Part shown: piece after piece, positions 6,475 to 15,854 of the stretch
Position numbering within the stretch: position 1 is the first letter of the stretch
How the letters are laid out: every line of letters begins with the position of its first letter
Source of the DNA: JAHBXL01 sp964409775
GTDB taxonomy: Bacteria; Planctomycetota; Phycisphaerae; Phycisphaerales; UBA1924
Length of the DNA stretch: 64,000 nucleotides
Assembly: GCA_964409775.1 (NCBI GenBank)
Contig: CAYPEI010000017.1
Coordinates: forward strand, 1-64,000
Reading direction: 5' to 3'
The notes under the pieces: generated by a model
What the model saw: only the letters and a program-made list of their open reading frames with translations
What the model was told of the DNA's origin: nothing
Databases searched by the model: none
Position numbers and translations under genes: made by a program

Positions 6475-7044
6475 ATGACAGAGGGATCCGAGCCCCGGCT
6501 GACCGAGCCTCCGAGCGGAGAGATCGTGGTTCGTTGCTTGCGTGGAGAGGCGTTCAAGGCGGTCGCCGCCGGGTCTGTCGCCACGGTGGGATTCGCCGCT
6601 GTCGCGGTTCAAGGCGCCATGGCGGGCGGACCGTACGCGTGGACGGTGGTCGCGATCGGCCTCTCGGCCGCGATGCTGTTCGCGGGTCTCACGGCATGGG
6701 CGTGGCGCTGGTGGCGCCGCGCGCCGGCGGTGCTGCTGATCGCGCCGGAGGGACTCATCCGGTCGCCGGAATCACAGCGCCCGCAGATCCTCCCCTGGCG
6801 CGAGATCCGTGCATTCCAGTTGGTGAAGATCGGACGTCACAGGATCCTGTTGATCGAGCCGCGCAGTTTCGAGACCGAGTGGCGGCGTCTCTCCTGGTGG
6901 CGGCGGTTCCGGTTCGGGCTGCTGCCGTTCCTCGGGCGTGTGCGGGTCCGTCCCGTAATGGCGATCCCGGATGGCCTGGAGATCAAGTTGGAGGAACTCG
7001 CGAGCATCGTCGCAGCGCGGGCGGGGGCGGTTCACAAGGAGTAG
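6475..7044 (+). CDS. Membrane protein of unknown function with a PH-like cytoplasmic domain
   Basis: A 189-residue protein: a short polar N-terminus, two adjacent membrane helices (about 30-50 and 55-77), a Trp/Arg-rich boundary (WRWWRRAP) and a soluble C-terminal half with a LIAPEGLIRSPES...LPWREIRAFQL pattern typical of bacterial PH-like membrane proteins. This layout resembles STM3941-type proteins, but the match is only by pattern. It follows scoB by 25 bases and the FG-GAP gene starts 3 bases after it, so a common transcript is likely. Confidence 0.7.
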   Translation: MTEGSEPRLTEPPSGEIVVRCLRGEAFKAVAAGSVATVGFAAVAVQGAMAGGPYAWTVVAIGLSAAMLFAGLTAWAWRWWRRAPAVLLIAPEGLIRSPESQRPQILPWREIRAFQLVKIGRHRILLIEPRSFETEWRRLSWWRRFRFGLLPFLGRVRVRPVMAIPDGLEIKLEELASIVAARAGAVHKE

Positions 7045-7047
7045 CGA

Positions 7048-8472
7048 ATGATCCTCGGACTCATGGCTGCGGCGCTGACACAGATCGGGCCGGCGCCTTC
7101 GGGGTTGAAGGTCCTCTGGACTGTCCCGCTGAAGTCGCACAGTTTCGGCGGTGGTGCGGTGGCGGATGTCAACGGCGACGGATTCGCCGACATCGCGTTC
7201 TGCACGTATTTCGGGGATTCGCGCGTGATCGTGCTCTCGGGCAGGGACGGCGCGACGATCTGGGAGTACAACGAAGCGAACAACTGCCTGGATGCATCGT
7301 GCAAGTTCGCGGATGTGAACGGGGATGGGAAACTCGATCTCGTTGCACCGTCGTCATCGGGCTGCCGGGTGATGTGCTTCGACGCGGCGACAGGATCGAA
7401 ACACTGGGATGCAGGCCTTGGCAAGGGCGAGTGCATCGACACGCCGCCGTGGATCGGCGATTCGGATGGCGACGGGACGGTGGAGATCGTTGTCGGCACG
7501 TTCCGCAGCAGACTGTTCGTGCTGAACGGGAAGGACGGGTCGATTGCACGGACGCTCGAGGTGACGCCCCACGAGGCGCAGGCCGCGGTGCAGTCGTGCC
7601 CGGTGGTGCTCGACCTGAACGGCGACGGCGTGAAGGACTTCGTGGCCGGGACGTTCGGCAAGGCCGCGCCGGGTCTGTACGCGATCAATGGGAAGGATGG
7701 CACGCGGCTGTGGCGCGCGGAACTGGGCGACAGCACGTATCACGGACCCGCGGTGCACGTTGACCCGGACACGCGCGAGCCGGTCTTCATGATCGGTGCG
7801 TATGACGGGAACCTGTACAGCGTCGCCGGCGGTGGCGTGGGCAAAGCGGCCGTGGTGACGGCCACGCAGACGGGTAATCGGTACATCATGTCGCCGGTCG
7901 GGGTGCTTGGCGGGCGGTCGGCCGGCGGCGCAGGCGCATCGGATCTGCCGGTGTTTACCGCGTGCGAGCACGTCACCCGCTTCGACGGCGGGAAGAGGAC
8001 GTGGCAGGTCCCTGTGCGCGCGGAAGGCGCATCGCCGTTCGAGACGGTCTCGCGCGGGCTCTCGATCGCGGATCTGAACGGCGATGGCCGGGCCGACCTG
8101 GCCTACCTGACCAGCGGCGGGTATTTCCGGGTGCTCGATGAGCGCGACGGCGCGGAGTTGTACTCGTTCGACGGTGCGCGGCTGCTGGCCGATGGCCGCA
8201 CAGCCCGTGACGGGGCGAGCAGCCCGATGCTGGCGGATTTCAACGGGGACGGACTGCTGGACGCGTTCTTCGTGGTTGGCGGCGGTGGAGAACCTGCGCC
8301 CGACGGCAAGAGCCGGGTCGAGCACCACGGCCTGGCGGTGTGCGTGACGGGCTTTGCCGGCAGGGCTTCGCTGCGCAACGGCTGGTACATGTTCCGGCAT
8401 GACCTTCAGAACACGGGGAACCCGGACACGGCGATCGATGACAATGTCGCGAAGCACATCCCGGTGAAGTGA
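7048..8472 (+). CDS. FG-GAP/VCBS repeat beta-propeller protein
   Basis: A 474-residue protein with at least six repeats bearing calcium-type DxNGDGxxD loops (for example DVNGDGFAD, DVNGDGKLD, DLNGDGVKD, DLNGDGRAD, DFNGDGLLD), the mark of integrin-like FG-GAP propellers. Between them are PQQ-like strands (VLSGRDGATIWEYN, VLNGKDGSI). The first dozen residues are hydrophobic but form a poor signal peptide, so export is likely yet unproven. It begins 3 bases after the preceding membrane protein. Probably a surface or periplasmic binding protein; the ligand is unknown. Confidence 0.85.
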   Translation: MILGLMAAALTQIGPAPSGLKVLWTVPLKSHSFGGGAVADVNGDGFADIAFCTYFGDSRVIVLSGRDGATIWEYNEANNCLDASCKFADVNGDGKLDLVAPSSSGCRVMCFDAATGSKHWDAGLGKGECIDTPPWIGDSDGDGTVEIVVGTFRSRLFVLNGKDGSIARTLEVTPHEAQAAVQSCPVVLDLNGDGVKDFVAGTFGKAAPGLYAINGKDGTRLWRAELGDSTYHGPAVHVDPDTREPVFMIGAYDGNLYSVAGGGVGKAAVVTATQTGNRYIMSPVGVLGGRSAGGAGASDLPVFTACEHVTRFDGGKRTWQVPVRAEGASPFETVSRGLSIADLNGDGRADLAYLTSGGYFRVLDERDGAELYSFDGARLLADGRTARDGASSPMLADFNGDGLLDAFFVVGGGGEPAPDGKSRVEHHGLAVCVTGFAGRASLRNGWYMFRHDLQNTGNPDTAIDDNVAKHIPVK

Positions 8473-8558
8473 TGCGGACGCGGTCAAACCCGATGTGTCC
8501 AACTCGCGTCGCGTCGCGAGGTAGCCCCCAGCGCCCAAGGTGCACAGGTGATCCGCGA
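8473..8558. other. Convergent intergenic spacer
   Basis: Short gap between two convergent genes. Nothing beyond a GCGTCGCGTCGCGAGG repeat-like string near 8505 is visible, and there is no clear terminator. Confidence 0.4.
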
Positions 8559-10076
8559 TCACTCCTGCACCGCGGGCCTGTCGCTCAGGATCGAGGCGGG
8601 GTCGGGCAGGGGGGGAAGGTTGGCCGCGGCGCGGAGGGTGTTCTGCGCGGCGAGCGCGGCGGGGAACTCCTCAGCAGAAATCGCCTGCACGGACCCGTTG
8701 ACGAGTCCGACGACGGTGAAGCCCGCCGGCCCGCTCCCGGCTTCGCGCGAGGAGATAACGGTCCACAGCATGGGGTCGGCCGTGCTGAAGTCCATGCCGT
8801 GATAGCAGAACACGGTGTCGCCGACGCGGTGGGCGATGACCCCCGATGGAAGCGACGCGGCCGCCGCGGCGATCATCCGGTCGGTCGTTTCGCCGTCGGC
8901 ACGGCCAATGTCGGCGAGCGAGATCCCGACAACTCGGCTGGATTCGAGGCGCGATACCTGGTCGATCCCCGGCTGGAGGAACTGTGCAACCCACATGTGC
9001 TGGGACTGGATGACCTCGGTCGCGTGCCGGGGCGGCTCGCCATACTCCTCGGCGTGGGTGACGAGCGCCGCCGCGAGTTGCGAGATCCGGCCGGCATCAC
9101 CCGCATCCAACTGCGCGGCCTGGGCCTTCGCCGCCGCGGCCTGGGCGGTCGCGATGGTTGTTCGGAGCGGCATCACGATCGCCAGGGCGATGACGCCGAT
9201 GACGGCCGCGAACACGATGCACATGGGAAGAACCGCCGCGAGCGTCGCACGGCCGCCGCTGACCTTCTGGCCGTCCTTGATCATCAGGATCGCGGCGACG
9301 GTCCACCAGATGGCGCTGAGCCAGCCGATGTAGAAGCCGACGCAGGGAACCGCATTGGCGATGTTGGTGCCGCTGGAGTACAGCATGCACTGCATGGTGC
9401 GGCCGATTCCCGCGGAGGTCGGCCCGGTCAATCGCAGGAGGCCGTGGGCCATCGCGCCCCAGATAAACGCGCCGGCGACGATCGCGACGACCATGCCGAT
9501 GGCCCACCCGGCAAAGAAGGCCATCGGCGCCATCACGCCGGCGATGCCTCCGCCGCCGGGCCCGGAGCCGCCCGTGGTGGCGGTGATGATCCCGATGACC
9601 AGGAAAAGCAGGATGAACAGGCTGACTCCGGCCAGGAGGTAGATCGCGTTGGTGACGGTGGCGTACCAGACCGCCTGGAGGAGAGACGATTGCTCCGGCG
9701 TTGCGCGGATGAGGCGGCCGGGCGCCCCCATGGACTGGATGACCGTGCTGAACCAGCCTCGAACGACGCCCTTCTCGCGCCGCTCGAGCCATGGGTTCAT
9801 CTCCACCTTGGTCTGGGCCTCGCGCACGCCCTCGGTGGGCAGCAGGATCATCTCGTCCATCGAGATCGCGCGGTGACAGGTCACGCACTCGAACGCGGGC
9901 GGGACGAGGTGGCCCTTTTCGCCGGTGCCGTAGTAGGACTGGTTGCAGTATGGACAGCAGAACCGGACGCTGTTCAGGACGAACTCGAAGTCGCTGGGCT
10001 TGAAGCCCGCGCCGCACTCGGGGCATCGCCGGTCGCGGATCTGCCAGAGGGGATAGTCGCAGGACTTGCAGCGCAT
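8559..10076 (-). CDS. Zinc-ribbon membrane protein with Yip1-like domain
   Basis: A 505-residue protein. The N-terminus has CKSC (3-6) and CPEC (18-21), a first zinc ribbon, then CPYC and CVTC, a second one. A segment WFSTVIQSMGAPGRLIRA (about 112) precedes several membrane helices in the Yip1 style, and a pilin-like or DUF-type soluble domain follows a late helix with Ala/Gln-rich coiled coil (about 340-375). Plausibly a membrane sensor or scaffold; no enzymatic motif is seen. The 221-residue membrane gene is 25 bases upstream on the same strand. Confidence 0.72.
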   Translation of the reverse strand: MRCKSCDYPLWQIRDRRCPECGAGFKPSDFEFVLNSVRFCCPYCNQSYYGTGEKGHLVPPAFECVTCHRAISMDEMILLPTEGVREAQTKVEMNPWLERREKGVVRGWFSTVIQSMGAPGRLIRATPEQSSLLQAVWYATVTNAIYLLAGVSLFILLFLVIGIITATTGGSGPGGGGIAGVMAPMAFFAGWAIGMVVAIVAGAFIWGAMAHGLLRLTGPTSAGIGRTMQCMLYSSGTNIANAVPCVGFYIGWLSAIWWTVAAILMIKDGQKVSGGRATLAAVLPMCIVFAAVIGVIALAIVMPLRTTIATAQAAAAKAQAAQLDAGDAGRISQLAAALVTHAEEYGEPPRHATEVIQSQHMWVAQFLQPGIDQVSRLESSRVVGISLADIGRADGETTDRMIAAAAASLPSGVIAHRVGDTVFCYHGMDFSTADPMLWTVISSREAGSGPAGFTVVGLVNGSVQAISAEEFPAALAAQNTLRAAANLPPLPDPASILSDRPAVQE

Positions 10077-10101
10077 GGGGTATCCACGAGAGGCGTTTGA
10101 A

Positions 10102-10767
10102 TCAACGCGGAGCGGAAGCCCATCGGGCGGTTTCGGCCCGCACACGGCCGCGGCTGAGCCAGATGAGCATGAATGCCGGCAATGCGCACCCCCAGGCAAT
10201 GGCGAAGAGCCCGCCGATGATCGCGCCGCCCATCATGAACACCGGCATGTTCGCGGGCGCGTTCGGCGGCAGATTCGAACCGCTGACCGCTGCGCGGATC
10301 GCATCCTGCTGAATCCACATGCCCAGCGTGGTGCCGACGATTGTCGCGACGATCTTTGCCACGGCCCACACCCTGGCCAGCGGCACGCTGCCCGGCCGGC
10401 GCCGAAGGAGACCGACTCCCGACGCGAGGAGCGCGATGGCTAGCGCCAGTTTCACCGCCTCGGCGACGATGACCAGCATGATGTGGCTGGTGATGCCGGC
10501 CGTGGGGTTCGTCGTCGGGCCCAGCGAAGCCAGCCACTTCATGAACGTGTCCAGCAGGCCCGCCGCGATCAGCACGTACCACGCCAGGCCGATCGCCGCG
10601 CCGATCGTCCCGAGACCGCCGAACACACAGCAGACCATGCCCAGGATTCCCGGCCAGGCGGCCGGTTGATCGGGCCGGAGCAGTCGCCCGGGCACGGTTG
10701 GAGGCGCTCCGAGCGCGGCTCCCGGAGCCGGTGTGTCAGCAGCGTGGATGTGCTCTTCGCTCGTCAT
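10102..10767 (-). CDS. Multi-pass membrane protein of unknown function
   Basis: A 221-residue protein with a Pro/Ala-rich cytoplasmic N-terminus (1-38) and four membrane helices (about 42-72, 92-117, 132-152, 172-202), ending in an Arg-rich tail. ATG at 10767 overlaps the scpA stop (ATGA), which implies translational coupling. With its downstream neighbour it forms a membrane-protein pair after scpA. No family recognised. Confidence 0.72.
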   Translation of the reverse strand: MTSEEHIHAADTPAPGAALGAPPTVPGRLLRPDQPAAWPGILGMVCCVFGGLGTIGAAIGLAWYVLIAAGLLDTFMKWLASLGPTTNPTAGITSHIMLVIVAEAVKLALAIALLASGVGLLRRRPGSVPLARVWAVAKIVATIVGTTLGMWIQQDAIRAAVSGSNLPPNAPANMPVFMMGGAIIGGLFAIAWGCALPAFMLIWLSRGRVRAETARWASAPR

Positions 10768-11696
10768 GCGGCCGGATCACCCTGAGCGGCCGCAGCCGGC
10801 TGCTCGGCACCGGGTTGTTCGGAGGGAGCGGTGCCGGGTTGCGGTTCGTCGGGCGCGAGCCCCAGGAAAATGGCCCCCCGGCCCGCCTCCTGCCGCACGG
10901 CGATGCGCCGCTGCTTCACGAGTTCGAGCATGGCCAGGAACAGGCCGATCATCTCCGAGCGTGTGCGGCCTTCGAAGATCTCGGCAAACGGGAGTTCGGA
11001 GGTCGCGGTCCCGGCGATCTCGGCCGCGAGGGACTCTTCGGCCCGGCGGCGGAGGCGGTCCAGGATGTCCTCGGCATGGATCTCGACGGGCGTCTCGTCG
11101 ATGCGGACGTGGTGCTCGCCGACGCGGTTGAGGTCGACGGTCTCGATGATCCGCGCGAAGGCCTCGACAAGGTCGACCAAGTCGACATCCTCGAGTTCGG
11201 TCGCCTCCTCGTCCTGCGATTCGTCCGCGGCGGGGCGGTCGGGCCACGCCGCCGCGCCCAGCGGGAATCGCCGGTCCCACTCGCTCCGGTGCTCTTCGAG
11301 CATCTCGGTGGCATCGCGGAACCGCTTGTACTCGAGCAGTTGGCGGACCAGTTCGGTGCGAGGATCGGCGACGGGCTTGTCCGGCCGATTCGCGGATGCG
11401 TCGTCCGTCGCGGCGGCGTCTTCAGCGCTGCCGGGCGGGGCGAGCATGCGTGACTTGATCTCCATGAGCGTCGCCGCCATGACAAGGAACTCGCCGGCGC
11501 GCTCGATGTCGATCCGGCCCGCCGAGGGGCCATCCGGCCCGGGCGAGGTGAGTTGTTCGAGGTGCGAGAGGTATTGCTCGGTGATCGCCGCGACCGGGAT
11601 GTCGTGGATGTCGATCTCCGCGCGGCGGATGAGGAAGAGCAGGAGGTCGAGCGGGCCCTCGAACGCATCCAGCCGTACCTTGTACTCGGCGACCAT
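10764..11696 (-). CDS. scpA: Segregation and condensation protein A
   Basis: Kleisin subunit of the SMC-ScpAB condensin that compacts and segregates the chromosome. The N-terminal signature VRLDAFEGPLDLLLFLIRRAEIDIHDIPV is well conserved and ends in the usual C-terminal winged helix (about 225-285). At 310 residues it is longer than typical (about 250), with an Ala/Asp-rich linker near 90-120. No scpB or smc is in the window. It heads a three-gene minus-strand group. Confidence 0.93.
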   Translation of the reverse strand: MVAEYKVRLDAFEGPLDLLLFLIRRAEIDIHDIPVAAITEQYLSHLEQLTSPGPDGPSAGRIDIERAGEFLVMAATLMEIKSRMLAPPGSAEDAAATDDASANRPDKPVADPRTELVRQLLEYKRFRDATEMLEEHRSEWDRRFPLGAAAWPDRPAADESQDEEATELEDVDLVDLVEAFARIIETVDLNRVGEHHVRIDETPVEIHAEDILDRLRRRAEESLAAEIAGTATSELPFAEIFEGRTRSEMIGLFLAMLELVKQRRIAVRQEAGRGAIFLGLAPDEPQPGTAPSEQPGAEQPAAAAQGDPAA

Positions 11697-11777
11697 CCAG
11701 CGGCTCCTTCCAGACTTCGGGCGCCCCGTCGGCCGGGAGCAGGCCCGGTTCAGGGTCCACCAGTCTACCCTTTCCGC

Positions 11778-12881
11778 ATGTCCGGTTCGCGCACAGCATC
11801 GAGCGTTCGTGTGGAAACCCGCTCTGGCGGCAGGGAGTCAGGCTCGGCATCCGCGGCGGGCCGGGACGAAGCCGCGTTCGCCGAGCGCATCCTTCGGGCC
11901 GAGTCGGCGGCGGTGGGGGCATTGGCAGACCTGATCGGCGCGGACGGGGGGCGGTCCTTCGGCGAAGCCGTGGGGCTGATCGTCCGGTGCGCGGATGCCG
12001 GGGGGAACGTGCTGGTGAGCGGGCTGGGCAAGTCGGGATTGATCGGCCAGAAGATCTCCGCCACGCTCGCGTCGCTGGGGATCGCCTCGCACTTCGTGCA
12101 CCCGGCCGAGGCGGCGCACGGCGATCTCGGGAGATTCCGCCCGGCGGACGTGTGCATCGCGCTGTCGTACTCTGGGGAAACGGCGGAAGTGGTGAGCCTC
12201 GCGGCGATTCTGCGGCAGGACGGCCTGCCGATCATCGCGATCAGCAAGGGATCGGCCGGCGGCGGGACGAAGTTGGCTCTGGAGCGGCTGGCGACCGTCA
12301 GCCTGTCGATCGGCGAGTGTGACGACTCGGCAATCTCGCCCGCACCGACCTGCTCGACGACGGCGACGCTGGCGCTCGGGGATGCGCTGGCGCTGTGCGC
12401 AGCGCGACGGCGGAACTTCACGGACGACGACTTCCGCAAGCGCCATCCGGGCGGCTCGCTCGGCGGGCTGCTCCAGACGGTCGGGGAGGTGCTGCGATTC
12501 CGCGTCGGGAAGAACCTCGCCGCGGCGAGGGACGATGTCAGCATGCGGGAGGCGATGGCCGCCGCCGATCTTCCCGGTGTGCGCCGGCCCGGGGCGCTGC
12601 TGCTGGTCGATCGCGGGAGCGGCGTGCTCTCGGGGATCTTCACCGACGGCGACCTTCGACGCGTGGTGATGCGGTCGGCGGCCGAACTGGACCGGCCCGC
12701 GCGGGAACTGATGACGCGCAACCCGACGACGCTCCGGGACACCGACCTTGTCCGCGAAGCCGTCACGATGGTGCGTGAGCACCGGCGCGACGAGATCCCG
12801 GTGGTCGATGCCGCGGGCAAGCCGGTGGGCATCCTGGACGTGCAGGATCTGATCGCGATGCGGCTGATCGAAGCCGAGTGA
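11778..12881 (+). CDS. kdsD: D-arabinose 5-phosphate isomerase (SIS-CBS)
   Basis: Converts ribulose 5-phosphate to arabinose 5-phosphate, the first committed step to KDO for lipopolysaccharide. The 367 residues have an N-terminal extension (1-30), a SIS domain with the SGLGKSGLIGQK (81-92) and ALSYSGET motifs, the HPGGSLG signature, and a pair of CBS domains (about 240-365). The kdsC gene follows 28 bases later, so the two KDO enzymes form one unit. ATG at 11778 is chosen because the frame upstream runs antisense into scpA. Confidence 0.93.
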   Translation: MSGSRTASSVRVETRSGGRESGSASAAGRDEAAFAERILRAESAAVGALADLIGADGGRSFGEAVGLIVRCADAGGNVLVSGLGKSGLIGQKISATLASLGIASHFVHPAEAAHGDLGRFRPADVCIALSYSGETAEVVSLAAILRQDGLPIIAISKGSAGGGTKLALERLATVSLSIGECDDSAISPAPTCSTTATLALGDALALCAARRRNFTDDDFRKRHPGGSLGGLLQTVGEVLRFRVGKNLAAARDDVSMREAMAAADLPGVRRPGALLLVDRGSGVLSGIFTDGDLRRVVMRSAAELDRPARELMTRNPTTLRDTDLVREAVTMVREHRRDEIPVVDAAGKPVGILDVQDLIAMRLIEAE

Positions 12882-12909
12882 GTCCCTTTCTGCCGCATCG
12901 CAAAGCCAC

Positions 12910-13437
12910 ATGAACACCCCGCAGTCACCCATCCGCCTTCTCGCGCTCGACGTCGATGGTGTGTTGACGGACGGCTCGATCATGCTCGACGACGATGGCC
13001 GCGAGATCAAACGGTTCAACGTCAAGGACGGGCTGGCGATCACGACGTGGCTCCGGCTGGGGCTGCACGCGGGCATCATCACGCGCCGCGCGGGGCGGGC
13101 CGTCGAGCATCGCATGCGCGAACTCGGCGTGAAGCACGTCGTCCAGGGATGCAAGGACAAGGGCGAAGCGATCCGCAGGCTCGCGGCCGACAGCGGCGCC
13201 GGGCTTCACGAAGCAGCCTTCATCGGCGACGACTGGCCCGACCTGCCCGCGATGCGGCTGGTCGGCTTTCCCGTCGCGGTCGCCGACGCCGCGCCCGAAC
13301 TGAAAGCGGTGGCGAAGTTCGTGACGATCGCCCGCGGCGGGCACGGCGCGGTCCGCGAGGCGGTCGAGCATCTGCTCATGCTCAACGGCCTGCGGGAACG
13401 TGCCGTCGCGCAGTTTGACTCTCCGGGAGCCGGTTGA
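12910..13437 (+). CDS. kdsC: 3-deoxy-D-manno-octulosonate 8-phosphate phosphatase
   Basis: HAD-type phosphatase that releases KDO from KDO 8-phosphate. The 175 residues have motif I DVDGVLTDG (12-20 region), the tetramer-family segment FNVKDGLAI, motif II Thr within IITRRAGRAVEHR (the family usually has TGR), Lys in GCKDKG, and motif III GDDWPD. Length is typical for the capless KdsC subfamily. It lies directly after kdsD and supports an outer membrane with LPS. Confidence 0.93.
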   Translation: MNTPQSPIRLLALDVDGVLTDGSIMLDDDGREIKRFNVKDGLAITTWLRLGLHAGIITRRAGRAVEHRMRELGVKHVVQGCKDKGEAIRRLAADSGAGLHEAAFIGDDWPDLPAMRLVGFPVAVADAAPELKAVAKFVTIARGGHGAVREAVEHLLMLNGLRERAVAQFDSPGAG

Positions 13438-13462
13438 AGTCCCGCGGCCGGCGCATCCGCGG

Positions 13463-14056
13463 CTACGTCACCCAGTAGAACTTCCAGTTCCCCCTCTCCA
13501 TGACGACCCAGAGTTTGGTGAACTTGATGTCCTGCGCAGCCGCGCCGCTGAGTTGAAGGATCCACACGCCGTCGCCGGGCTGCTTGAGGATGACCGTCGG
13601 CGAGCGTTCGGCCATGGGCATCCGGGCAAACAGCATCGCCAGGTCGCGACGGTACTTCTGCAGGAAGTCGACAATGGCCTGCGGCGATTCGCCGCGGCCC
13701 TCGTACTCCTCGAGCGTGCGTGTGCTGATGAGTTGCTTGATGATGATGTCGGTGTTGCCGTCATCAAGTTCGCGCTCGAGGTGGGACATCAACGCGCGAA
13801 CGGACCTGCACACGAGCACCCGGCTGCCGTCGGGGTTCTCAATGACCGTGCGGCTGTCCGGCGAGGCCGTCGGGTCGGCGTAGCCGCGCGAGGCATCGAC
13901 CGGCGCGGTGCTGAACTTCGCGCCCGAGAGCCCGGTGAAGAAGGGCTTGTACTGCGTAACCCGCTCCTCGGTTGCGCAGGCGGCGAGCGCGAGGAGCATC
14001 CCGCCCGCCGAGACGGCGAAGCACCGGCGACTTCGCACTGTCCGATTCGGGGTCAT
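13463..14056 (-). CDS. Putative lipoprotein of unknown function
   Basis: A 197-residue protein with a lipoprotein signal peptide: RSRR basic start, hydrophobic stretch, then LALAAC with the lipobox cysteine near residue 27. The rest is soluble and mixed, with no recognised motif. The ATG at 14056 overlaps the nadB stop codon (ATGA), which indicates translational coupling; the functional link to NAD synthesis is not apparent. It is convergent with kdsC. Confidence 0.8.
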   Translation of the reverse strand: MTPNRTVRSRRCFAVSAGGMLLALAACATEERVTQYKPFFTGLSGAKFSTAPVDASRGYADPTASPDSRTVIENPDGSRVLVCRSVRALMSHLERELDDGNTDIIIKQLISTRTLEEYEGRGESPQAIVDFLQKYRRDLAMLFARMPMAERSPTVILKQPGDGVWILQLSGAAAQDIKFTKLWVVMERGNWKFYWVT

Positions 14057-15789
14057 GCCTGGGCCTGGGTGTGTCCGGGTGCCTGGACCGGCGCGGTGGT
14101 CGGCTCGGCGGAGCCTCGCTTCCATCGATCATGAACGAGGTAGGACTCGTCGGGGGCGGGGCAATCGGTCCGGCAGTGGCAGCCGCGGGACTCCTTCCGC
14201 CAGTGCGATGACCTGGCGATGAGCGCGGCCACCAGCAGCATGTTCTGTGTCTGCCAGCCCTCGGGAGAATCGAAGATCTTGTCGAGCGTGTACCGCGCCC
14301 AGAAGTCAATCATGTCGCGCACATCGGAGAGACGCGGGCCGGAACGCTCGACACCGGCGTTGCGCCACATCGCCGAGCGGAGCGACGAGAGCACGTCGGC
14401 AAGATCGAGTTCGCCGTGGTCGGAGGGACGGATGTCGCTGATGATCGGCACCGGGGCCGGGGGGAGGCCCGACTTCCACGCAACGCCGTTCGCCGCGGGC
14501 GCGGCCTCGGGCCGCGATGCCGCATCCCGGGGCGCCGACGCGGCCGCCGCCTCGCGACCGGCGATCTCGCCCATGACCAGGCCCTCCAGCAGCGAGTTGC
14601 TGGCGAGGCGGTTGGCCCCGTGCAGGCCCGTGCATGTGACCTCGCCCACCGCAAACAGGCCCGGCACCGAGGTCCGTGCGTGCAGGTCGGTGACGACGCC
14701 GCCGATGGTGTAGTGCGCGGCGGGGTTGACGGGAATCAGATCCTTCGCCGGGTCGAGATCGACCGACGCAAGGAGTGTGCTGATGCCCGGGAACCGCGCG
14801 GCAAAGCCCTTCAGGTGGCGGACGTCCAGGAAGACATGGGTGCCGCCGTGTGTGGCCAGGCGCTGCACGATGGCGAGGCTGACGACATCGCGAGGGGCGA
14901 GTTCGGCCTGCGGGTGCACATCCGGCATGAAGCGGTGGCCGGATTGGTCGAGCAGGTACGCTCCCTCGCCCCGGACCGCCTCGGTGATCAGCGAACGCGG
15001 GCGCCCGGCGAGATAGAGCGTGGTGGGGTGGAACTGGACAAACGCGAGATCGCCGACCATCGCGCCCGCGCGATAGGCCATCGCCAGGCCATCGGCCGTC
15101 GCGGTGCGGGGGTTGGTGGTCTCGCGGTAGATCATGCCCGCGCCGCCCGCCGCGAGGATCGTCGCCCGGGCCCAGATCACCTGCAATCCGTAGCGGGGGT
15201 GATGGGTGATCGCCCCCATGACCGGCGAGGCGGGGTCGGGCGAGGGCGCGACCAGGTCGAGCGCGAAGCAGCGGGTGAACACCCGGATGCCGGGCAGGGA
15301 CTGGGCCTTGGCCAGGAGGCATCGGGCCAGTTCGCGTCCGGTGGCGTCGCCGTCGGCGTGCAGGATCCTCGCCCGCGAGTGTGCGCCCTCCTGGCCGAGG
15401 GCGAGCGCGCCGGACTTGAGGTCAAACCGCATGCCCCAGTCGATCAACTCCCGGATCCGCGCCGGCCCGGCCTCGATGATCTGCCGGACCGGTGCTTCGT
15501 CGCACAGCCCCGCGCCGGCGACCAGCGTGTCGTGGATGTGGGACTCGGTCGTGTCGGCGGGGTCGATCACCGCGGCGATGCCCCCCTGCGCCCACGCGGT
15601 GTTGGAATCTTCATCGGCGCTGGCGGTCTTGGTGACGAGGATGACCTCGCGGCCCTGCTCAGCCGCGGCGATCGCTGCCCGCAGCCCGGCCACACCGCTG
15701 CCGATCACCAGCACGTCGGTGAAGATCTGCGGGAGCAGGGACGACCGGAAGGGGATCAGGTACCGGCGCTGGTCGAAGATCTCGTGCAT
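14053..15789 (-). CDS. nadB: L-aspartate oxidase
   Basis: Oxidises aspartate to iminoaspartate for NAD synthesis. The 578 residues show the FAD-binding Rossmann motif GSGVAGLRAAIAA (about 30-42), the active-site NTAWAQGGIAAV segment, HSRARILHADGDATG, RGEGAYLLD, and the C-terminal HGANRLASNSLLEGLV signature. The C-terminal helical domain ends in SRGCHCRTDCPAPD, close to the usual SRGLHYTLDYP with extra cysteines. No nadA or nadC is in the window. Confidence 0.94.
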   Translation of the reverse strand: MHEIFDQRRYLIPFRSSLLPQIFTDVLVIGSGVAGLRAAIAAAEQGREVILVTKTASADEDSNTAWAQGGIAAVIDPADTTESHIHDTLVAGAGLCDEAPVRQIIEAGPARIRELIDWGMRFDLKSGALALGQEGAHSRARILHADGDATGRELARCLLAKAQSLPGIRVFTRCFALDLVAPSPDPASPVMGAITHHPRYGLQVIWARATILAAGGAGMIYRETTNPRTATADGLAMAYRAGAMVGDLAFVQFHPTTLYLAGRPRSLITEAVRGEGAYLLDQSGHRFMPDVHPQAELAPRDVVSLAIVQRLATHGGTHVFLDVRHLKGFAARFPGISTLLASVDLDPAKDLIPVNPAAHYTIGGVVTDLHARTSVPGLFAVGEVTCTGLHGANRLASNSLLEGLVMGEIAGREAAAASAPRDAASRPEAAPAANGVAWKSGLPPAPVPIISDIRPSDHGELDLADVLSSLRSAMWRNAGVERSGPRLSDVRDMIDFWARYTLDKIFDSPEGWQTQNMLLVAALIARSSHWRKESRGCHCRTDCPAPDESYLVHDRWKRGSAEPTTAPVQAPGHTQAQA

Positions 15790-15854
15790 CGCCGGGCTTC
15801 CTGGGTGAGCGGAACAGTGAGCGACGGCCGGTGGTGGCGGGGTGAAGGGCGGGA